64,000 nt of DNA from Pinus tabuliformis. Its lineage: Eukaryota; Streptophyta; Pinopsida; Pinales; Pinaceae. The notes below the pieces were generated by a model. The model made no database searches. It was not told the origin of the DNA and saw only the letters and a program-made list of their open reading frames with translations. Below, one piece after another: positions 1 to 10,046 of the stretch; the stretch's first letter is position 1; every line of letters starts with the position of its first letter. The position numbers were made by a program, and so were the translations under genes. The stretch is from the NCBI GenBank assembly GCA_031772625.1, contig CM062810.1, positions 710,633,584 through 710,697,583 on the forward strand. Reading direction: 5' to 3'.

Positions 1-55
1 TCCTGGTACCTCCGCAGGGGGCAACCAGGAAGGGGAAAAATCATCGAATGTTTTC

Positions 56-1426
56 ATGATGGGTTCTAATGTCCATGTGACTACTCGGTCACGTGATTAT
101 GGTGAAGCCGAAACTTCCAAGGACAAGACTGTTCCCGGAAATACCGACCTTCATATTGAGCGACCCCCTGTTGAGACTATACCACGGATACCGAAAGGTT
201 CTACTATACGCGTGACTATTAATCCTAATGTCAGGGCCACCCAGAATTACTCCATTGTGGAGGATCTGGCTCAGAGTCCATGCGCCATGTCCGCTTTAGA
301 GGTTCTCCAGTCGTGTTCGGCTCAGCGAAGTTCTTTACTTTCCGCGATTGGAGCAGTCGATCCAACTAACTCTTTAATGCTCACTTTTGACATGTTAAAT
401 GTCAAAAAGCAACTCCCTCATCATATGGCTTTCCAAATAAAGTCTACACACCAGAAAATCAACATTTTTCGTACCGTTATAGATGAAGGAGCTTCTACGT
501 GCGTCATATCAATGTCATGCTAGAAGGCTATTGGATCGCCTTCGGCTGTTCCTTCACCCACCATCTTGACTGCATTTGATGGTCATTCTCATAAGCCGCA
601 TGGGATTATCCCGGCCTTTCCTATATGTGTTGGGGGGAAGGTCGTCAATATTGAAGTCAAAGTCATAGATGCTAACCTAGACTATAATCTCTTATTAGGA
701 AGGAACTGGGTATACGAAATGGATGCCGTTGTTTCGACTTTGTTTTGTGTCATTTGCTTTCCTCATGAGGGGAAAATCGTTAAGGTTGATCAAATGGATT
801 ATTGTCCAGTCGATCCTCAAGCAAGCTCTGACTCTACTGTTCCTTTAGTGGATAACCCTCGCCCGCCTACTGAGAATTTAGGAGTGGGAATGTATTCCTC
901 ATTGATGGGTACCTTTGATCTTCCCTCTCCTTTTGCTAAAATCAATGCCATTTCATCATCTAAGGAGTCTCCTCGAGAAGAGTTCTTCCGAAATCGTTAT
1001 TTTTTAGACCCTTGGACCTTGCCTTCACCTACGACCACATTAGTTGAAGGACAAGTGAATGGAATGGCATTCCCTATATCTGCAGCTGAGCTTAGATATC
1101 AGTCTATCGTAGACTCTGCAGACAACCACTCTGCTCCTTTTTCCGAAGAGGAGTTAGACGATGATGGGGCCCCGGCTTGGAGCCTTGATTCTACCTCTGC
1201 TTTGGACTGCTTAGATTCAATTTTACCTTCTGAAGAAGCAGTCCTCGAAGTAATGATGGGTATAGATCGACCTTGGGAAGACTTACACCATCGTTCATAC
1301 TTTCTTCCTCCATTGCAGGAAGTAAAATCTAGATTCTCCGAGCTCTGTACTAGTGATGTTTGTACTGTGTCAATTCCTTTGGCTCCAGCACACATTCGTG
1401 CCGAAGGTAATATGTCGGTGATTTAA
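56..1426 (+). pseudogene. Element A gag C-terminus and aspartic protease (broken)
   Basis: An aspartic protease that would cut the Gag-Pol polyprotein. The active-site motif reads DEGAS at 482-496, followed by a flap and core region ending LLLGRNWVYEMDAVVS around 693-743, the usual retropepsin tail. A TAG at 521-523 interrupts the reading just after the active site, and a TAA at 1424-1426 ends it before the reverse transcriptase. Both pieces and the downstream pol share one frame, so the whole was one polyprotein. The stretch from about 820 to 1420 is acidic, low-similarity linker. Dead as it stands. Confidence 0.75.
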
Positions 1427-1462
1427 AAAACGATACCTATAAACATCTCTAGAGACCCTAAC

Positions 1463-2449
1463 GTGATCGAGAATCTCTTCATCGAAATTGAATGTTCCCC
1501 TGAAGAAATTCAAATTTACACCGACCTATTTAAGGAATTTCGAGATGTATTTGCTTGGTCTTATGAGGAAATTCCTAGCATTGATCCTTCTATAGTTCAA
1601 CATGAGATCAAGACATATGAGAACACCAAACCAGTTCGTCAAATGCTTTGACCGGTTAACCCTAGGAAAGCAGCAGCTATCAAGGCTGAAGTTGAGAAGC
1701 TGCTAAAGGCAGGTTTCATATACCCTGTTCCTCTTACTGATTGGGTTTCTAATCCAGTCCCTATGGATAAAAAGCAAGGAACAATCCGAGTATGCATCGA
1801 TTTTAGGGACTTAAACAAGGCTTGTCTGAAAGATAATTACCCCACGCCATTCATTGATCAAATTATCGACGAGTGTGTGGGTAATGAGATTTTTTCCTTC
1901 ATGGATGGTTTTTCGGGTTATAATCAAATTTCTATCCGTCCTGAAGATCAACATAAGACAACCTTTATATGTCCCTGGGGTACCTTTGCATATAGAAAGA
2001 TGCCTTTTGGTCTTAAAAATGCTGGAGCCACTTTTCAGCGGGCCATGTCATATGCTTTCCACGACATCAAACATGTCATCGAGGCATACTTGGATGATCT
2101 CGCTGCTCATTCTCGAAAGAGAACTGATCACCCTAGTCATCTTCGATTAGTTTTCGAGCAATGTCGTTTTTATAAAATCCGGTTGAATCCCAACAAGTGC
2201 ATTTTCGCGGTTACGTCCGGTCGGTTGTTAGGGTTCATCGTGTCCAATGAAGGGATTTGGGTTGATCCCTTCAAGGTTGAGGCAATAGTTCAGTTGCCTC
2301 CCCCGTCCTCAATTCGACAACTTCAAAGTCTTCAAGGGAAGGCTAATTTCTTAAGACGGTTTATAGCAAACTATGCCGAGATCACTAAAGGGTTCATGAG
2401 TTTTTTACGGAAAGGAGTTCCATTTTTATGGGACGACTTTGCGCAGTGA
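1463..2449 (+). pseudogene. Element A reverse transcriptase (broken)
   Basis: RNA-dependent DNA polymerase domain of the Pol polyprotein. Landmarks in order: FRDVFAWSYEE at the N-terminal tether (about 1540-1575), CIDFRDLNKACLKDNYP (about 1795-1845), FMDGFSGYNQI, PWGTFAYRKMPFGLKNAGATFQRAM, and the catalytic YLDD at 2087-2098, intact. The thumb follows with LLGFIVSNEGIWVDP. A TGA at 1649-1651 breaks the N-terminal part and a TGA at 2447-2449 separates it from RNase H. Same frame as protease and integrase, with no frameshift. Confidence 0.85.
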
Positions 2450-2989
2450 CCGTTTGATGCTTTGAAAAAAGCATTAGTCTCTGCCTCGCTTTTGAATCCA
2501 CCGGATTATGGTAGAGACTTCCTTTTATATCTCGTTGCAGCAGAATCAACCATTGGTATGGTTCTTGTTTAGGAGGATGATTCTCTCACCGAGCATGTGA
2601 TTTATTATTTGAGTTGAGGCTTAATAGGTCCTGAACTTCACTATTCTCCGGTTGAGAAGTTGGCCTTGGCAGCTGTCCATGCTGTCCAGCGGCTCCGTCA
2701 TTATATCCTGCTACGCAAAACTTTTGTCTTAGCAGCAGTCAATCCATTTCAATTTGTCCTTAGTAGGCGAGTGATTAGGGGCAAATATAACCAATGGATA
2801 GTCATTTTGCAAGAATTTGATCTCGAGTTCTTGTCTGCAAAGTCTAAGAAATCCATGGTTTTCGCGGAGCTAATTTCTGAGCTACCTTGTGGAGAGGATA
2901 CTGTTTATGAGGAAAGTTTTCCCGACGAACATTTATTCCTCATCTCTTCACTCGACCCTTGGTATGGAGATATCATTGTCTATCTCTAG
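2450..2989 (+). pseudogene. Element A original (Ty3-type) RNase H, degenerate
   Basis: Domain between reverse transcriptase and integrase that normally degrades the RNA of the RNA-DNA hybrid. The fold is recognisable (YSPVEKLALAAVHAVQRLRHY, then GKYNQWIVILQEFDLEF). Acidic residues expected in an active enzyme are missing: the first strand reads YLVAAESTIG, without the usual D-A-S, and the TDH position reads AAVNPF. Stops lie at 2570 (TAG), 2615 (TGA) and 2987 (TAG). Loss of active residues here fits the second RNase H further downstream having taken over the activity, as in other dual-RNase-H elements. Confidence 0.7.
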
Positions 2990-4204
2990 AATTCGAAGTT
3001 TCCCTCTACTTTCTCCAAGGATGAACGTCGCAAATTATGTCACCTGGCTAAAAACTATGTTATCATTGGTGACACATTATACCGTCGAGGGGTTGATTCA
3101 ATCCTTCAACGATGTTTAACCTTAGAGGAAGCAGAGTCAGTACTCAATGACTGCCACAGTGGAGCTTGTGGTGGTCATCTATCAGGGCTTGCTACAGCCC
3201 AGCGCATCTTACGTGCCAGCTATTTTTGGCCTTCACTCTTTAAAGACTGTGTGGAAGCAGTCAAACGCTGTCACCCGTGTCAAATTTTTACTCCAAAGAT
3301 TCACACACATCCAACTCCTCTTTTTCCCATTGTCACTGTCGGTCCCTTTACTAAGTGGGGTATTGATTTTACAACTTGTAATCCGCCTTCAGCAGCGAAT
3401 CACAGGTACATTATCGTGGCTATAGACTACTTTACGAAGTGGACTGAAGCCATGCCTACTTATAAGAACGATAGTGACACGACATCATTGTTTCTTTTCA
3501 ATCAGGTTATCACAAGGTTCAGTATCCCGAGAGAGATTGTCACTGATCATGGCAGTCATTTCCAGAATCAACTGATGTCTGAATTGGCTCTCAAATTAGG
3601 TTTCCGGCAGGAGCATTTGTCTCCTTATTATCCTCAGGCCAATGGACAGGTCGAGGCAGTCAATAAAAATCTTAAGACGATCCTCCAACGGACAATCGAC
3701 AAAAATCGATCCAATTGGCACGTTATGTTGTATTCAGCTCTTTGGGCATACCGAACCTCCATGAAAACGGCTACTGGTTTTACACCTTTTCAGTTGGTTT
3801 ATGGGATGGAATCTATCTTTCCGGTTGAATGTGAAATTCCATCTCTTAAATTAGCTGTTGAGCTCCTTCCAGAGACTTCGAGTCTCGAAGAGCGCCTAAT
3901 TCACTTGGAACATCTCGATGAGCAGCGTCGAGATGCCGCCACGGTGAATGAGGCTCATAAGAAAAGGGTTAAAACACAGTATGATAAATCTGTCCGTCCT
4001 CGAGTCTTTTTTGAAGGTGACCTTGTCTTGGTCTATGACCAAGATAAAGACACCTTGGGGGCAGGCAAGTTTAAGCCTATGTGGTATGGTCCTTTCATTA
4101 TTAAACGAGTTTTAGAAAAAGGGTCGTATGAGTTAATCAATTTTGAGGGAAACAAGCTGGCGGAGCCCCGAAACGGGCTCTACTTAAAGAAGTACTTTGC
4201 TTAG
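2990..4204 (+). pseudogene. Element A integrase
   Basis: Retroviral-type integrase that would insert the cDNA. The N-terminal zinc-binding HHCC region runs about 3120-3285 (CHSGACGGHL, then CHPCQ). The catalytic core shows the first Asp in TKWGIDF, the second in VTDHGSHF and the Glu in GQVEAVNK. The C-terminal part ends PRNGLYLKKYFA, with a TAG at 4202-4204. No stop interrupts 3251-4204, the longest clean stretch of this polyprotein. No chromodomain follows. The next domain (aRNH) overlaps by a few bases in another frame. Confidence 0.85.
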
Positions 4205-4307
4205 TTTTGGCCAGGCAATGGCTTCTTTGTACTTTATGTATATTTGTACATATATCATCGAGAGTTTTTTGATATTAGCACTTTTTGGTCTGCTGTGGCA
4301 GGTGTTG

Positions 4308-4733
4308 ATGGATGACTTGGTCTATTCTGGGTTCGCCGATGGTGCTAGTTGGCACACTCGGAATCTCGCTTCCGCAGCTTGGGTACTCTATTATCCAACT
4401 GGTCAATTGATGATATCAAGATGTGTATGCATCAATCCTGCTTCACAAAATATGGCTGAGTATACTGCCGTTATCAATTTATTATCCGAGGCAATCTCTC
4501 ATGGGATCGACTCGTTGGTAGTGTATCTTGATTCTCAATTGATAGTGTCTCAATTAAATAACATTTATCGAGTAAGGGATCCATCTTTATATCGCCAGTA
4601 TTTAAGGGTGAGGTTGTTGTAAAGATCATTTACTTATATTAATTATTTGCACATTCCAATATCTCATAATTGGTTAGCTGATTCTATCGCTAATCAGGCA
4701 TTAGATTGGCACATCAATCATTCACCACAATAA
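4308..4733 (+). pseudogene. Element A second RNase H, archaeal type (aRNH), placed after integrase
   Basis: An archaeal/plant-like RNase H domain separate from the Ty3-type one. All four catalytic acidic positions are visible: FADGAS, MAEYTAV, YLDSQL and NWLADSIANQAL. The reading frame is shifted relative to integrase. The open frame starts at 4197, but the first ~35 codons are hydrophobic and resemble no RNase H, so the ATG at 4308 or an upstream splice is more likely. A TAA at 4620-4622 splits the domain before its last strand; the terminal stop is 4731-4733. In Tat elements this domain normally sits between Ty3-type RNase H and integrase, so the position is unusual. Confidence 0.75.
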
Positions 4734-4862
4734 AATCAAGCATCAAAAAGTCAAACTGTATATATCTATATATATATATCATAAAGCGTCTCGAGTGTAC
4801 ATATGTGTGTCCAAAAATATACAAAATTGGGACTCAAATGCCCATAATCATGTTCGGCATAT

Positions 4863-6105
4863 CTAATGCCCCGGCTCAGGTTGAGCATCTAAGTATGCAA
4901 CTATTGCATTGGCCACACGCCAAAAAGTGCGAACCCAGTCACGTGGCATGCCAACCGCATGACGCTGCATATCCTCAGGAAGGTCCTCTATGGCAACCAT
5001 CGGTACTCGGAAGCTCAGTCTCGCTAAGTGTCACTGGATGTTGTTTAGAGTCCGTTTTGTACTAGCAACCGCCTCTTCGGCTCCTCGGCCGCACCGTCCA
5101 TGCCGCGGGAACCCATCTGGTCATACCGGCCCAATGTCTGGAACATGATCATCATATAAGTCATTTGAATCTCATCAAAAATAATTTTTTGAAATTCATC
5201 ATTATATTTGAAAAATCCAAAAAAATCATAAAATCAAAAAATTCTTACCAATCTCGCCCCATGCTGCGTTCGGTGGTAACGCTAGATCAAGATCTCCTTG
5301 GAAATCCAGCCTAGCATAGGGGTAGTCATCCACGGCGATGATCTACTGATCCCACCAAGTGAGGAAGTCATCGTCGAAGGCAGTCCTTGGGACCTCCCCA
5401 CCCCCCAGACATTTCATCAGATCAGCCCACCGGCCCATGCGTGGATCGCGTGGGGTACTGATGGAAACTTCTACCCTGGGGTGGAGTGCGGGAAACTTCT
5501 CGAAAAATAAAGCGCACAGGATAGTCCCATATCCGAAGTTTTTGGTCTGTCCCCTCCTAATAGAAGTGAGCTGGCTCTTCATGTTGGCCAGAAGAGGAGT
5601 ACACCAGTCGAACACAGTAGTGAGACAGTCAACTACCATGCTCATGGTCAGCCGTGATGCCTGATGCAGAGAGGACAATCCATTCACTCAAGCTATGGTG
5701 AACAGGATTATCCTCAGCGATAAACTCACCACATGTGTGATGGAAATCTGGCTCCCCACCTTCTTGGGATGTCCTGGGAAATATACCTGTACATAGTCCT
5801 CTATCGTGAGACTACTCTGTGTCCTGCTCCGAGAATGTACTACCTCTCCCCTTTGGGAAAGGCCCATGATGAAATAGATATCCTCCACTTCTACCCGAAG
5901 TGGCATCTGATCGATCATAAAGGCTTCCTCCTCGACGTCCCAATAATCAATGAGCATCTCAAGCAGACATGTGTTTGCTTTCATATTCGGAAATTTGAAA
6001 AATTTAAGCAAACCACATCCCCGTAGGGCATCTAAAGCTTCTATACTGTTCATAACTTCATTATCCACCGCTGCGTGCTTTCTTTCATGCCAAGTGACAA
6101 GCATC
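4863..6105 (-). pseudogene. Antisense plant-mobile-domain-like gene inside element A (spliced, broken)
   Basis: A coding region opposite to pol, between the aRNH and the 3' LTR. Reading leftward, one frame runs from an acceptor-like TTTTTTTCTCAG ending at 6106 to 5249, pauses for a 78-nt candidate intron (5248-5171, GTAAGA...AG) and resumes in phase to a TAG at 4863-4865. Visible signatures resemble the plant mobile domain family: LLEMLIDYWDVEEEAF, VEVEDIYFIMGLSQRGE, DPRMGRWADLMKCLGGG, TWWDQ, DDYPYARLDF. In-frame stops are at 5688 (TGA), 5343 (TAG), 5121 (TGA) and 5031 (TGA); there is no frameshift. The first exon is not identified. PMD proteins are plant nuclear proteins often captured by transposons; function here is unknown. 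Confidence 0.65.
5171..5248 (-). other. Candidate 78-nt intron of the antisense gene
   Basis: Read on the minus strand it begins GTAAGA, is strongly A/T-rich and ends in AG. Removing it leaves the frame open from ...WGEIG into DLYDDHVPDIGPV, and further down into EDLPEDMQRHAVGMP. The frame behind it is a different one without splicing. Inference from splice consensus and frame continuity only. Confidence 0.5.
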
Positions 6106-9028
6106 CTGAGAAAAAAATGATTTGTAACCGTTAGTTTTTGTTTAAAATTGTTCACGGCGTATACGCGGGTCCCTGTGCACACAGTCGCGTATAGGGCCCG
6201 CGTGTACGTGGGTTTCATATTACCAACCCGCATATACGTCGCGGAGAAATTTTGGGCAAAAAATTCAATGGTGAAACATTAATCAAAAATCTTAAAACCA
6301 GTCACAATCAATTGCAAGCTAAGTATAAGAGTTACCTGGAGGTTTTTGACGAATTTGAACGGTTGAATCTGGCTATGGGAAGTTTGCTCCTTTTGCTCCA
6401 AATCCTTTGCTCTCAAACTCAAATGGTAAAAATGGTGAGTCCAAAATCTCTTTTATAAGTTTTGAAAATGCAAAATTTTTTCAAAATTTTATTTTGTTTG
6501 GCCTCATGTGACTTTTAACTTGGGAGCTTGGAATGTCGAGATTGGTTTGTTTTTCAGGACATTTTGGATGATTTTCAGTTTCAAGACGGTTCCATGACTG
6601 CTGACCCGTCATGGCAGGTATCGTTTTCTCACTGGCATATAGGTTAGGGACACCATTTTTCCGTTGCATTATGCATACTAGCCTCCATTTGTCGATACAT
6701 CTGCCATAGGGTCGACCCCATCGTGTTATGGTTCGTAAGCCATCTTCACTCACCGATTCTTTAAATCATGACACAATGGTAGAGCCATCCTTTACATGGG
6801 CATCATAGTTAGCACCTCACTGACATTTGTTTCCCATGCTGCTCTGATTTGAGTAGGCTCGGGAGTCCTCTGTAGTCCCGCCATGACTTATGCGTTGAAG
6901 ACTCATTCCTCTTTGCTTCTTCGCTTCATTCTGGCCTTATACCTTGGAGGCTCCTTTGTGTTGAGTTGTACTACTACATTGCATGTTGACCACTTGCACA
7001 TTTTGGCCTAGAGCCGGCTTCACTTGGACTCGTGTTTAAGCCAACTTTTGACCATGACGACTGCAAAATCAACCTTGCATACCTTTGACTTCTGCAACTT
7101 GACACACCTTGACCCGTGGAAGGAACACACCTTTGAGTGTCACTGACCAGTTTTCACCTCCCTGCATTGAGCATAGGAACGTTCCATTCCCAGGAACTAG
7201 ATCATCTGTTTCACCGACACTCGTTCTTTCCACTATACCATAGCATTCTTTTATTCTTTTTCAAGCTTAACAGAAAAAGAAAAAAAAAATTAAATATTCC
7301 AAAAAAAGAGCGGGAACGGGACATTATTTCCATTTATTGTTGGCAGCTAAAGTCAGTCGTGTCGCCCTTGAACAAAGCACTCAAAACAAAGTCTCCTCCG
7401 TTTCGGCGAGATTTAATTTGACTTAGGTACGTCTTAACCTTGTTATTGAGTCAGTTCTCCCCCGATCGGTTATCTCTTCCAATCATATGGAGGGTTCGTT
7501 CGTGCCTCCTGCATGACGAACTTATACAGAGTCATCATATGCTGCCACATAGTCACATTGAGTCATTCTTTTGTTCAAGGGAAGTTAGCCTGAGTCAGCC
7601 TTTCTACGGTGTCTCTTGACTCATTTTCAGTCGGTCATCCCTGGTTGTCAGTATCATGTCTATCATCACATCAGCTACATTGGTCCTTTACTCGTGCCAG
7701 TTTGAGAAGGTCCCCATTGACTTCTTGCTGGCAGGTCTTGTCCTTATCGACGACGACACCTTGCTCTAAGGACAGGCCTAGAGCTGCACCTTGGCCCTAT
7801 TTTCATTATTGATAGGTCACCTTGTGCTCAGCATCGATCAGTATCATGGGTCTTTGACTGAGTGGTTTCCCTTGTGTTTGACATCAGCTTACATTATCAC
7901 ACATTGGGATTCGTGCAGTACCTTGGTTTCCATTTGACCCTATTGGTGGATACCTCGCCTTTGTGTCAACTTTCATTATTGGTTGGTTCAGAGGGTTTTT
8001 GTCATGCGCTAGCCACATCTTGTGTACGCCGGAAACGTACTTCGGTTGGGTTACTAAATCTCTTTCGTCTCATTCCTTCCACATTATTGGCCTACGGGTT
8101 ACACTCGCGCTAGATTGATGAAGGATGCCTTAATGCCTTCCTTCTAGCGGATCTTTCCCTATCGACTCTGACTCATTGCTTTGGGGTAAAGATATAGAGT
8201 CCATTTGGCAGTACCTTGGCGTTTGTAGTCATTAGTGGCAGATCCCTCGCTATCGACAGTGGGAAACCATCATTGTCTCCTGATCTATAGATTCTCACAG
8301 GTGTTTGACTCCAGCTCATCTATTCACACTTGTTAGATTGTACTGGGTACCTTGACGCTCATTATCATTATCGGTGAGTAGTCTTGCATTTGTTAATGGT
8401 ATACATCAATGTCCGGTAATCAAACAATTTCTCACATGGCCAACTTCAGATCATTTATTCCCATGGTGTAGAAATGTACCACGGTGGTCGGTGAAGACCT
8501 CAGGTTGTATCAGCATTCATTGGTTCACTTGACAGTTGCTTCTGTTGCTGCTAGTTGATACCATTCCACCTTATATGTTGCAGTCAGTCATGAGGACATT
8601 CTATATGCTGGCACTTGAGTTTGCAGTGTAGTACCATCCTATTCCATCATGTTCAGTTGGTACCTTTTGGGATCAGTGTTTGATATCAGTGATCCGTTGC
8701 ATCTTTCAGCATCATTGACAGTCTTATATGTGATATTCAGACATGTACTTGTTCATCATGATCAGATGATCCATTATGTATTTTCCAATCATTTATACTT
8801 GTATACTTAGTGGATCCACTTGTACTTGATATGCAGACATGCTTTACTTTTTCTGAGCATGGGTATGCCCGCCTCAGACAGTGTTTCTTTCTGATCTCCT
8901 TTGGTGGCTTGGCAGGCTGAATTCTGGTGAAGTCCTCCTCGGTTTTTGACAGATTTCCTTTCCATGTACTTGCATAATACATTTTGGCCATCATGTACCC
9001 CTTCTGACCTCATATATTAGGGGGCATC
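6106..9028. other. Long non-coding 3' region of element A
   Basis: No coding signal is convincing on either strand. The first 140 bases contain a CpG-rich cluster of TATACGCG-like motifs (6155-6245) and would be intron or 5' part of the antisense gene. From about 7500 to 8700 there are degenerate, recurring phrases (TATCGAC, GTACCTTGG, CATTATTGG) suggesting an eroded array of roughly 200-bp modules. The stretch ends in a short purine run (TTAGGGGG, 9018-9024) that may be the plus-strand primer. Confidence 0.5.
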
Positions 9029-10046
9029 TGTTATAGCTCCAAATCTCACTCTTATGGTTTGTGATACTGCACTCATGGCCTAGGGCAACCCCTCCTTCCA
9101 GACCTGGTCCTAAAATTAAAAAAAAATGTTTTATCCCTTATACGCGACATTTCCCTGAGTTAAACGCGTGTATACACGGGTCTGTGTATACCCAACCTGC
9201 GTATATGTATTAAAACACTTAAAAAAATATAAAACTCCTTATTTTCGGGCGGAGATCGCGGGTTTTACCTGCTGATCACTTGTTAGTGCCCGTGGCCCAT
9301 CTGTTCCCAACCAACTCCCAACTAAAAAACTAATTTGGGAGAGGTATAAAAAGACCTCAAAGGGAAGGCCTAAGGGAGGAGAGAAGAGAGAGAAAGGTTA
9401 TTATGCTGAGATTTTACCCCTGACCAGGTCTGAAGTCCCTTGTGCCTTATGCACTTCCCCCATTTGTACAGGAAATCCTTGTTTCCTTATGTGTTGATGT
9501 TCATCCACCATTTATGAGATCATGGAGTGAGTCATGGAAGGAGTTTGTTAAAGGCTTGAGGCTGGAACAGATCTGGAAGGAAGCTTTGCTTGGAGCCTGC
9601 TGAAGGTGACTTAGGTGAAATTATTCCTTTTTATGTACTTTATTTGTCTATAATAAAAGAAACACATGTCTTGGTTCCCGATATAAATCTTCTTTATGTT
9701 TATGATATTCATGTTTAGAATTCATATGTAAATGATTGTTTGAATTTCATAACTAACTACCTTTATTTATAACATGAAGATGGTTTCTTTATAAGGTTTT
9801 GTCCATATACTGCTGTGTTCTTTGGAATCGGTTGTTTTGCAGGACAAAAGAGAAGAAGGGAACTCCAAGAAGGGTTTGGACCCTAAGGGCCTTCTAAAAC
9901 GTAGGACCTAAGGTACGTACCCTTTGTAATAGAATTTGCTTATAATAGCATAATGGCTGTGTGAATGTGTGTTTCTTTGAATTGATAACTTTTAGCCTGC
10001 TAGGGTTTCAACCCAAAAAGCCCTAGGGGAACATTTCCTTCCAACA
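9029..10046 (+). repeat. Element A 3' LTR (putative)
   Basis: Starts TGTTATAGC just after a G-rich purine run and ends CCAACA, giving short TGTT/AACA inverted ends. It contains a TATA box (9345-9353) followed by a purine-rich leader, and an AATAAA-like site near 9650. About 1.0 kb long. No gag-like sequence or clear primer-binding site follows, so it is read as the 3' LTR of A rather than the 5' LTR of another element. The partner copy lies outside the window. Confidence 0.55.
9345..9353 (+). promoter_or_regulatory. TATA box of element A LTR
   Basis: TATAAAAAG, about 320 bases into the LTR and followed by a GA-rich leader; standard placement for a plant LTR Pol II promoter. Confidence 0.55.

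Larger units (their letters stand above)
1..10046 (+). mobile_element. Element A: Tat-like Ty3/gypsy LTR retrotransposon, 5' end outside window
   Basis: Order seen: protease, reverse transcriptase, RNase H, integrase, archaeal-type RNase H, an antisense gene, about 2.9 kb of non-coding DNA, then an LTR. The 5' LTR and most of gag lie outside the window. Pol similarity (FRDVFAWSYEE, PWGTFAYRKMPFGL, ANGQVEAVNK) and the second RNase H point to the Tat side of the non-chromoviral Ty3/gypsy elements. The right boundary rests on a TGTT/AACA-ended LTR after a short purine run; no second LTR copy is available, so boundaries are inferred. Confidence 0.75.

Noticed and set aside
6106-6233. N-terminal extension of the antisense gene from an ATG at 6233
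   Set aside because: The 43 extra codons cross a CpG-rich low-complexity stretch and the acceptor-like TTTTTTTCTCAG, so they look like intron.
7137-8113. Small ORFs in the 3' region of element A
   Set aside because: Short, low-complexity, no domain; composition matches the surrounding eroded repeats.
9029-10046. Reading this LTR as the 5' LTR of a separate element
   Set aside because: No clear primer site or gag follows it, while element A needs a 3' LTR here.
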